A program made the translations under genes and the position numbers. From Actinoplanes couchii (GTDB lineage: Bacteria > Actinomycetota > Actinomycetes > Mycobacteriales > Micromonosporaceae), in NCBI RefSeq assembly GCF_016862075.1, contig NZ_BOMG01000032.1:1-64000 (forward strand): a DNA stretch of 64,000 bases. The letters are read 5' to 3'. A model generated the notes under the pieces. The model searched no databases. It was not told where the DNA came from and saw nothing but the letters and a program-made list of their open reading frames with translations. Below, one piece after another: positions 50,939 to 57,999 of this stretch. Within the stretch, counting starts at the first letter, position 1. Each line of letters begins with the position of its first letter.

Positions 50939-53900
50939 CGGTCGGCCCCCTCGCGCGAGCGGAGGATCCGGAGCAGCGGCGACAGGGTGGCCCAGGAGGC
51001 CGACCCGAGCACCGCGAGCGCGACGGCGAACGCGGCCCCGGTGGTCAGCGGGTCGAGCGGATCGGGTGGGGTGATCACCGCCCAGCCGTCGGCGAATCCC
51101 GGGACGGTGCGCCCGATGACGGCGACCGCGAGCGAGGTGGCGAGGAGCCCGCCGAACAGCCCGGTCAGCACCAGGACGGCGGCACCGGCCCATCCGGTGG
51201 TGGTGGCCGCCCAGTGGGACAGCCCCTGGTCGCGCAGGGCGGTGAACTGTTCGGTGAGGGACCGGCGGTCCACCGTGGCGGCGACCGCGACGGTGGCGGC
51301 GGCGAGGAGCAGGGCGGCGATCCCGGCGATCAGCCCGAACCGGACGACGACGGCCGGGGCCTGGGCGCCGAGCCGGGCGGCGTGGGCGGTGACGGTGTCG
51401 TCGGCGGTCACGGTGAGCCCGCCCGCGGTGAGGGCGGCGACGAGGCCGGACGGCGTGCCGGGCGCCAGCCACACCTGGTACTCCCCGCCGGGATCGGTCT
51501 CGGCGGCGAGACGGCGAACGGCGTCCAGGTCGACGACCAGGCCGTCCCGGCCGACCAGCGGCAGCGCCGGGACCGTCGCGGTGACCTGCACCGGAGCGGG
51601 ATCACCGTACGCCGTCAGGGCCGCCTCGGCGCCCCGCCAGTCGTCCGGCGGCGGCCCGGCCATCAGGGCGGGCAGCGGCAGGAGGCTGTCGGAGGCCCAC
51701 GCCGCGGTGCCCAGCGGCCGGCCCGCACCGCCCAGGTCGGCGTCGCCGGCCAGTCGCAGCACGCCGTCGCTCGCGGTGACCTCCAGGGCCACCTCGGTGG
51801 TCCCGGCCCGCCAGCGGGTGATGTCGCCGAGCACCGCCGCGTCCAGCACCGGGGCGCCGGAGTCACCGAGCCGGAGCCCGAGCACCCCGACCGTGGTCCC
51901 GGCCGGTGGCGGCTGGATCCGGCCACCCTTGCCGGGTGGCGTGGTCAGTTCCCATCGCACGATCCGGCAGCCGGGTGCGACCGAGCAGCCGGTCACCTCG
52001 GCGGTCGTGGTCTGCTCGCCGGGGCGCAGGGTGCCGAACCGGACGGTGACCGGCAGCCCGGTGGCCTCGTGCTGCAGGCGCAGTCGCAGGGCGAGGGCGG
52101 CCGGGCCGTCGCGCCGGGCGGTCAGGGTGAGCCGGTCGCCGGTGACCAGGGGCAACGGGGTGAGCCCGGCGGCGGCGACCGCGGCCGGGAGGGTGCCGGC
52201 CGGCCCGTACTCCGGGCGCCAGCCGGTGACCGCGGTGAGCCGTGCGGTGTCCACCTCGAGGATCTCGATGTCGTCGTTGCGGTTGCGGACGGCGGCCATC
52301 GCCTGCCGGCCGCCCGGATCGGCGGCGCGGACGGCGTGCAGCAGCACGGTCCGGTTGTCCGCCTCGACGGTCAGCACCCGGACCGCGCCCAGCTCGGTCT
52401 CGCTGCGGGCCAGACGGGCCGCGCCCTCGGCGCCCCACCCGCCGGCGGCGGTCAGGAACATCGCGACCGCGACCACCACCAGCGCCAGGACCCGGTCGGT
52501 GCCGGGTGACCGGGAGAACCGGAGGGCGACCAGGCCGGTCCGCAGCCGGCCGGCCCGCAGCGCGGCGGCGCCGCCCCGGTCGGCGGCCCGGCTCAGCAGG
52601 CGGGCGACGAGCAGGCCGACCGCCAGGGCGACCAGGGCGGGCGCCGCCGGGCCGAGGCCGTCGTCGGGGCCGTCGGAGCGGGCCTGGTAGATCGCGGCGG
52701 CGGCGACCACCAGCAGGAGCAGGTCGACGAGGGCCGGCCGCCAGGCGCCGCGCTCGGAGCCGGCCGGCCGCAGCAGCGCCGCCACCGGCCGCCCGAGAAC
52801 CGCCGCTTCCACGGCGGCCAGCACGGCCAGGCCGCCGAGCAGCACCGCGGCCACCGCCGCCGCGCTGTAGAGCAGGGCGGACGTCTGGTCGGCGGCGACC
52901 GGCACCGGCCCGGCCAGCAGCCGGGCCAGCAGGAAACCGGCCGGTGCGCCGAGCAGCACACCGGCGATCAGCGGCACCAGGTGCTGGCCCCAGGCCAGGC
53001 GCAGCCGCCCGAACCGGCCGATCCCGCGCAGTTTGAGCAGGGCGGCGTCGGCACGGCGGTCGCGCAACGTGTACCACCCGGCGAGGCCGACGGCGAACCA
53101 CGTGACGATCAGCAGCTGGGCGCCGGCGGTGAGGACGCCGTTGAGGATGACGTGCCGATCCCAGGCGATGGACTCGGCCAGCGGGACGGACCGGCTGGTG
53201 AGCCGCATCTGGGAGCCACCGAGCCGCCGGTCGGCCGTGGTGATCTCGGAGCGCAGGTCACGGCCGCCGTCACCGCGCAGGAGGGAGTCGGCGATGGTCA
53301 CGTCGTACGCCATGTTGGGGGTGTGCAGCTCCTGGCGGGTGAACGTGCCGGGCGTGGTGAACGCCGGGTCGAGGATGCCGCCGGTGCGGAACATGGCGTT
53401 GTTCCAGTACGGCCCGGCCGGGTCGGTGCGGGCGTAGAGCCCGGTCACCCGCAGCTCGAGCGGCCCGTCGGCGGTGGTGCTGAGGACGCCGATGGCACCG
53501 CCGACACCGACGGCCAGGCGCTGGGCGGTCTCGTGGGTGATCGCGACGTCGCGGTCGGCGGCCGGGCAGGCGCCCTCGATGCGCACGTGGGCGCAGAAGT
53601 CGTCCCGGTAGGCCACCGGCATGCTGGCCGCGCTCGTCCCGTCGCGCACGTTGAGCGGCCACACCATGCCGCCGACACCGTCGCCGAGACCGGCCGGCAG
53701 GGCGGCCCGCGCGTCGGCGGTGAACCGGTCCAGCCGGGCCTGCGGGCCGGTGCGGGCGTCCACCCGGGTGACCACCGAGAGGGTCCGCTGGCTCGCCGGG
53801 GCGCTGCCGAGGTAGGCGTCGGCGGAGGCGCTGACGGCCGCGAACCCATACCACGGGCCGGCCGCGGCGACGGCTGCGGCGAGCATGGTCAGAACGAGAA

Positions 53901-53955
53901 TCGTCAGCACCTGCGCGGCACGGGTGCGCACCGCGCCGAAGACGAGTGCGAGCAT
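50935..53955 (-). CDS. Large FtsX-like ABC permease 1
   Basis: A 1006-residue paralogue of the next gene with the same duplicated FtsX-like layout. The N-terminal segment is TRAAQVLTILVLTMLAAAVAAAG, and ends in LDPLTTGAAFAVALAVLGSASWATLSPLL. FCAHVRIEGACPA matches the Cys pair of permease 2. GGGAGGG sits just before the ATG at 53955. It starts the operon permease 1, permease 2, ATPase. The two probably form a heterodimer. Confidence 0.88.
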   Translation of the reverse strand: MLALVFGAVRTRAAQVLTILVLTMLAAAVAAAGPWYGFAAVSASADAYLGSAPASQRTLSVVTRVDARTGPQARLDRFTADARAALPAGLGDGVGGMVWPLNVRDGTSAASMPVAYRDDFCAHVRIEGACPAADRDVAITHETAQRLAVGVGGAIGVLSTTADGPLELRVTGLYARTDPAGPYWNNAMFRTGGILDPAFTTPGTFTRQELHTPNMAYDVTIADSLLRGDGGRDLRSEITTADRRLGGSQMRLTSRSVPLAESIAWDRHVILNGVLTAGAQLLIVTWFAVGLAGWYTLRDRRADAALLKLRGIGRFGRLRLAWGQHLVPLIAGVLLGAPAGFLLARLLAGPVPVAADQTSALLYSAAAVAAVLLGGLAVLAAVEAAVLGRPVAALLRPAGSERGAWRPALVDLLLLVVAAAAIYQARSDGPDDGLGPAAPALVALAVGLLVARLLSRAADRGGAAALRAGRLRTGLVALRFSRSPGTDRVLALVVVAVAMFLTAAGGWGAEGAARLARSETELGAVRVLTVEADNRTVLLHAVRAADPGGRQAMAAVRNRNDDIEILEVDTARLTAVTGWRPEYGPAGTLPAAVAAAGLTPLPLVTGDRLTLTARRDGPAALALRLRLQHEATGLPVTVRFGTLRPGEQTTTAEVTGCSVAPGCRIVRWELTTPPGKGGRIQPPPAGTTVGVLGLRLGDSGAPVLDAAVLGDITRWRAGTTEVALEVTASDGVLRLAGDADLGGAGRPLGTAAWASDSLLPLPALMAGPPPDDWRGAEAALTAYGDPAPVQVTATVPALPLVGRDGLVVDLDAVRRLAAETDPGGEYQVWLAPGTPSGLVAALTAGGLTVTADDTVTAHAARLGAQAPAVVVRFGLIAGIAALLLAAATVAVAATVDRRSLTEQFTALRDQGLSHWAATTTGWAGAAVLVLTGLFGGLLATSLAVAVIGRTVPGFADGWAVITPPDPLDPLTTGAAFAVALAVLGSASWATLSPLLRILRSREGADR

Positions 53956-54026
53956 TCACCCTCCCCCGGTCCAGGGCGACGTTACGCGATCACCGGGTCA
54001 CGCGGGGGCCCCTGTGGACAGAGGTT

Positions 54027-54989
54027 TCACAGCCAGCCGCGGCGCTTCAGGAAGGTGTACAAACCGCTGGCCGCGGCCAGCATCAGAGCGCAGCTGAGCA
54101 GGAATCCCCACCACTTCCCGAAGCCGGGATAGGGCACGTTCTGTCCGAAGTAGCCGGTCAGGGCGGTGGGTACGGCGATGATCGCGGCCCAGGCCGCCAG
54201 TTTGCGGGTGACCACGTTGAGTTCGTTGCTCTGTTCGGCCAGGTCGTCGTCGAGCAGCTCGGTGATCCGGCCGCGGGAGTGCTCGATCAGGTCGACGGCG
54301 TGCCGGGCGTGGTCCTCGACGTCGCGGTAGTACGGCCGCAGATGGTCGTCCCCGGCCAGCTCCTTAGCAACGTCGCGGACCACGTCGGGCATCGGCGCCA
54401 CCGCCCGGCGCAGCGTGGCCAGGGCCCGGCGCAGGACGAATCCGCGCCGCCGGACGTCGCGGGGCGCCGGGCCGTCACCGAGCATCCGGTCCTCGACGGT
54501 GTCCATCGCCTCGTCGATCCGCTGGGCGGTGCGGTACTGCCCGTCGACGACGAGGTCGAGCAACCCGTACACCAGGAAATCGACGCCGGCCCCGGCCGGC
54601 CGCCCCTCCTCGTCCCACCGCTGGGTGAGGGTCTTCAGGTCGAAGGGTGTCTTGCGGACCGTGATCAGCGCCCGCGGGGTGATGAACGCACTGATCTCGG
54701 TCTTGCGTGGCGTGCCGTCGGCGTCGTCGAAGGTGACGGCGTAGACGTTGAGGAACAGGTGGTTGCGGTAGTGGTCGAGTTTGGGCCGCTCGTGTTCCTG
54801 GACGGCGTCCTCGACGGCGAGCGGGTGCAGGCCGAACTCGTCGGCGAGGGTGGCCAGGTCGGCGGCGCCGGGTGCGTCGAGATCGACCCAGACGACGGCG
54901 TCCGGGGCGGTGCGCAGCCGTTCGCCGGCCTCGTCGATGCCGAATCCCTCGGCCGTCAGCCGACCGTTGACGTAGAGGCGGGAGGTCAC
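54027..54989 (-). CDS. corA: CorA-family magnesium/cobalt transporter
   Basis: A 320-residue CorA-like channel subunit: N-terminal alpha/beta domain, long helical stalk (about 150-260) and two C-terminal membrane helices. The selectivity motif between them reads YFGQN (G282-Q283-N284) instead of the usual GMN, followed by VPYPG. GMN variants occur in CorA subfamilies and can change ion preference. It starts with GTG at 54989, inside a symmetrical promoter shared with pnuC. Confidence 0.92.
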   Translation of the reverse strand: MTSRLYVNGRLTAEGFGIDEAGERLRTAPDAVVWVDLDAPGAADLATLADEFGLHPLAVEDAVQEHERPKLDHYRNHLFLNVYAVTFDDADGTPRKTEISAFITPRALITVRKTPFDLKTLTQRWDEEGRPAGAGVDFLVYGLLDLVVDGQYRTAQRIDEAMDTVEDRMLGDGPAPRDVRRRGFVLRRALATLRRAVAPMPDVVRDVAKELAGDDHLRPYYRDVEDHARHAVDLIEHSRGRITELLDDDLAEQSNELNVVTRKLAAWAAIIAVPTALTGYFGQNVPYPGFGKWWGFLLSCALMLAAASGLYTFLKRRGWL

Positions 54990-55010
54990 GGCCTACGATA
55001 AGCCGTGACC
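54984..55010. promoter_or_regulatory. Symmetric bidirectional leaderless promoter
   Basis: GGTCACGGC (54984-54992) and GCCGTGACC (55002-55010) form a perfect 9-9-9 inverted repeat. Each arm contains the GTG start of one divergent gene (corA 54989, pnuC 55005). The spacer CTACGATAA gives TACGAT on the plus strand (54994-54999) and TATCGT on the minus strand (55000-54995), each about six bases before its GTG. That spacing fits -10 boxes of two leaderless transcripts. Confidence 0.65.
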
Positions 55011-55703
55011 TGGATAGATCAACTGCTGACCGCCTTCTACGAGGCCCGGTGGCAGGTGACCGACACTCAGTCGATCTATTGGCGGGAGATCGTCGGCAAC
55101 GTGTTCGGGCTGGGTTCGGCGCTGCTGGGGCTGCGCCGCAACTACTGGGCCTGGCCGGTCGGGATCGTCGGCAACGTGCTGCTGTTCACCGTCTTCCTCG
55201 GTCAGGCGGTCGGCAACGATCAGGGCACCCCGCTCTACGGCCAGGCCGCCCGGCAGGTGTTCTTCCTGGTCACCAGCGTCTATGGCTGGTGGGCGTGGCG
55301 GCGCAACAGGCGGCGGGACCACGGCACCGCGGTGATCCCGCGCTGGGCCACCCCGCGCCAGCGGATGATCTTCATTCCGCTGGCGCTGGTCGCGGTGGCC
55401 GTCTGCTTCGTGGTGTTCCGGGAGATCGGCGCGGGGTTCCCGGTGCCGTGGTGGTACTACCTGGCCGACTCGTGGATCTTCGTCGGGTCGATGCTGGCGA
55501 CCTACGCGATGGCCCGTGGCTGGGTCGAGTTCTGGCTCTGCTGGATCGCCGTGGACCTGGTCGGAGTGCCCGAGCTGCTGCACTTCGGCTACTACCCGTC
55601 GGCGATCCTCTACGCCGTCTACCTGCTCTTCGTCATCTGGGGGTTCGTGGTCTGGACCCGGATCTCCCGGTCGGACTCGCTGGTGACCGCCTCGTCACCC
55701 TGA
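55005..55703 (+). CDS. pnuC: Nicotinamide riboside/mononucleotide transporter PnuC
   Basis: A 232-residue PnuC-family protein with about seven membrane segments. Family features are REIVGNVFGLGSALLGLRRNYWAWPVGIVGN, the motif YGWWAWRR, and a C-terminal WFVDL-like WIAVDLVGVPELLHFGYYPSAILYAVYLLF. It takes up an NAD precursor, usually nicotinamide riboside, by facilitated diffusion. The GTG at 55005 is the first possible start in a leaderless transcript. Its last 85 bases overlap the convergent MFS gene. Confidence 0.92.
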   Translation: MTWIDQLLTAFYEARWQVTDTQSIYWREIVGNVFGLGSALLGLRRNYWAWPVGIVGNVLLFTVFLGQAVGNDQGTPLYGQAARQVFFLVTSVYGWWAWRRNRRRDHGTAVIPRWATPRQRMIFIPLALVAVAVCFVVFREIGAGFPVPWWYYLADSWIFVGSMLATYAMARGWVEFWLCWIAVDLVGVPELLHFGYYPSAILYAVYLLFVIWGFVVWTRISRSDSLVTASSP

Positions 55704-57064
55704 GGGCGTCGCAGCATCCACAGGCTGACCGGGACTCCGGCCGCGACCAGGACCGCCGCGACCACCAGCGAGTCCTGGTACCCGCTGAGGAATCCGGCCG
55801 TCTCGGCGCGGTCGGTCAGGATGGCGCCGAGCACCGTCACGCCGAGCAGCCCGAACACCTCACGGGACACGTTGAGCATGCCGGAGGCGATACCGGCCCG
55901 CTGGGGCGGCAGCGCGTCGACGACCACGGTGTTCAGCGGGATCAGCAGGCCACCGCCGACGCCGTAGAGCAGGAACCAGGGCAGCAGGTCGAGATAGGTG
56001 GTGCCGGCGCCGTACTGGGCGATGCCACCGATCGCCGCGGCCATCACCGCGAGACCGAAAGCGGTCACCCGGGCGACGCCGAACCGGATCTCGAGACGGG
56101 GCGCCAGGACGGCGCCGACCGCGGTGATGATCGCCATCGGGATGAACGCGGCACCGGCCGAGGTGGGCGAGAAGCCGAGCACGTCCTGTAGGTAGATGGC
56201 CATGTAGAAGTAGATGCCGAAGACGCCGAAAGCCCACAGGCCCATCGCGAGCAGGCCGCCGGTGAACATCCGGGACCGGAAGAAGCGCAGGTCGACCATG
56301 GCGTCGGAGTTGCGGTTCTGGAGGATCACGAAGGCCAGGGCCGCTGCCGCGGCGAGACCGAAGAGGCCCAGGATGAGCGGCGAGGTCCAGCCTTCCGCGT
56401 TTCCTTCGATCAGCGCGTACGTCAGCGCGAACAGCGCCAGTGACGAGGTGGCGAGTCCGGCCGGGTCGAGCCGGCGGAGCACTCCGGCGCGGTCGGCCGC
56501 CGGGTCGCCGGGCACGCTGACCAGGGTCAGCGCCAGGGTCGCCAGGCCGATCGGCAGGTTGATCAGGAAGATCCAGCCCCACGAGACGTGTTCGCTGAGC
56601 ACCCCGCCGGTGAACGGGCCGACGGCGAGGGCGAGCGCGCCGACCCCGCCCCAGATCCCGATCGCGGCGCCGCGTTCCTTCGGGTCCGGGAACAGCCGCT
56701 GGATCAGGGCGAGTGACGCCGGGGCGAGCAGCGCCGCGCCGACACCCTGGAGCGCGCGGGCCCCGATCAGCGTCGCCTGACCGCCGGCGAGACCGGCGAC
56801 GACCGAGGCGGCGGTGAAGACGGCCAGCCCGGACACGAACGCCAGGCGGGTGCCGAGCACGTCGGCGATCCGGCCGCCGGCGAGCAGCAGACCGGCGAAG
56901 ACCAGGATGTACGCGCTGGTGATCCATTCCAGCCCGGCGATGCTCAGACCCAGGTCCCGTTGAATGCTCGGCAGCGCGACGTTCACGACGTTGTTGTCGA
57001 GATAGGTCATGAAGGTGCCGAGCGCCACCGCGACCAGCGCCCACCACCGTCGGTTCTTCTCCAT
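55619..57064 (-). CDS. MFS drug-efflux transporter (DHA2 type)
   Basis: A 481-residue transporter with 14 membrane segments. LDNNVVNVALPSI in segment 1 and GVGAALLAPASLALIQRLFP, RGAAIGIWGGVGALALAVGPFTGG are DHA2 (EmrB/QacA) signatures. GGGGGAG precedes the ATG at 57064. It is divergent from a TetR repressor with tandem palindromes between, so drug- or metabolite-induced efflux is likely. The last 28 codons overlap the 3' end of pnuC on the other strand. Confidence 0.93.
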   Translation of the reverse strand: MEKNRRWWALVAVALGTFMTYLDNNVVNVALPSIQRDLGLSIAGLEWITSAYILVFAGLLLAGGRIADVLGTRLAFVSGLAVFTAASVVAGLAGGQATLIGARALQGVGAALLAPASLALIQRLFPDPKERGAAIGIWGGVGALALAVGPFTGGVLSEHVSWGWIFLINLPIGLATLALTLVSVPGDPAADRAGVLRRLDPAGLATSSLALFALTYALIEGNAEGWTSPLILGLFGLAAAAALAFVILQNRNSDAMVDLRFFRSRMFTGGLLAMGLWAFGVFGIYFYMAIYLQDVLGFSPTSAGAAFIPMAIITAVGAVLAPRLEIRFGVARVTAFGLAVMAAAIGGIAQYGAGTTYLDLLPWFLLYGVGGGLLIPLNTVVVDALPPQRAGIASGMLNVSREVFGLLGVTVLGAILTDRAETAGFLSGYQDSLVVAAVLVAAGVPVSLWMLRRPQGDEAVTSESDREIRVQTTNPQMTKSR

Positions 57065-57076
57065 CGAATCTCCCCC

Positions 57077-57103
57077 TGTACGCCGTACATGTACTCCGTA
57101 CAT
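57077..57103. promoter_or_regulatory. Adjacent TetR operator palindromes
   Basis: TGTACG-C-CGTACA (57077-57089) and ATGTAC-TCC-GTACAT (57089-57103) are perfect and share a base, together with a central GTACATGTAC. A further CTGTACG half-site is at 57109-57115. They lie between the divergent MFS and TetR genes. Confidence 0.8.
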
Positions 57104-57130
57104 GAGACCTGTACGTTGTATGGTTGTCAA

Positions 57131-57790
57131 GTGACAGCCGATCGACTCACCCGGACCGCCGTGGCCGGCCGCGCCGTGCGCCTCGCCGACGAGGAGGGCC
57201 TGGAAGCGGTCACGATCCGTCGCCTCGCCAAGGAGCTGGGCGTCACTCCGATGGCGCTCTACTGGCACTTCAAGAACAAGGACGAGCTGCTGATCGGCCT
57301 GGTCGACCAGGCCCTGGCCGACGTGCGCACCGATCCGGCGGCCACCGACCCCTGGCCGAAACGGCTACGCGCCGTGATCGAGATCGTGATGGACGTGCTC
57401 CGCGCGCACCCGTGGCTGCCGACTCTGCTGTTCTCGGTGGACAAGTTCCGGGTGGAGAGCTTCACCCGCGCGACGAACGACACCCTCGCCCTGCTCGCCG
57501 ACGCCGGGTTCACCGTCGAGGAGTCGTACTGGGTGGCGACCCACCTGCTGAACGGGTGCATCGGCGCGGTCAACGGCCAGCCGGACTGCCCGCCGAACCT
57601 GCCGGCCGGCCAGGAGGCGGAGTGGCGGCGGCAGAAACGGCTGCACCTGGAGAGCATGCCGCTGGACCGCTTCCCGATGCTGATCGAACTGGCGGCGTCC
57701 TATCGCGGCGAACCCGACATGGACCGCTACTACGCGTTCTGCGCCGACCTGCTGGTCTCCGGCGTGGAGGCGACGGCCGCGGCCCGCTGA
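57131..57790 (+). CDS. TetR-family repressor of MFS gene
   Basis: A 219-residue TetR protein with helix-turn-helix AVTIRRLAKELGVTPMALYWHFKNKDELL at about residues 27-55. The C-terminal part resembles the TetR_C_1 (tetracycline repressor-like) class. GTG at 57131 is the first start after the operators; longer in-frame sequence crosses them. The tandem GTAC palindromes upstream are its probable target, controlling itself and the efflux gene. Confidence 0.9.
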   Translation: MTADRLTRTAVAGRAVRLADEEGLEAVTIRRLAKELGVTPMALYWHFKNKDELLIGLVDQALADVRTDPAATDPWPKRLRAVIEIVMDVLRAHPWLPTLLFSVDKFRVESFTRATNDTLALLADAGFTVEESYWVATHLLNGCIGAVNGQPDCPPNLPAGQEAEWRRQKRLHLESMPLDRFPMLIELAASYRGEPDMDRYYAFCADLLVSGVEATAAAR

Positions 57791-57887
57791 TCGCTCCGGC
57801 CCGGTGCGGCCGGCGACCAGTGCCACCCCTACGACGCGGACACGGCGGTCTCCTGCGAGCACTGATGCCGTACCGGCGCCTTGCTGT

Positions 57888-57934
57888 TTCTTGCAAGAAG
57901 AAGTCATCCTCTTCCAAGCTCTGCAAGAACTTGC
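57888..57934 (+). promoter_or_regulatory. Inverted repeats upstream of amylase gene
   Basis: TTCTTGCAAGAA (57888-57899) is a perfect palindrome and GCAAG-AA-CTTGC (57923-57934) another. Similar CTTGCA/TGCAAG repeats occur in Streptomyces amylase and maltose promoters bound by MalR/Reg1-type LacI proteins. The cognate regulator is not in the window. Confidence 0.6.
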
Positions 57935-57999
57935 TAGCTTCCACGGCATGTGAACGCGGGATCACACTCGCGTTTCTCCCCCATGTCATCGGAGGCCCC

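Noticed and set aside
54990..55004. Riboswitch upstream of pnuC
   Set aside because: Only 15 bases separate the divergent starts, so there is no room for an aptamer.
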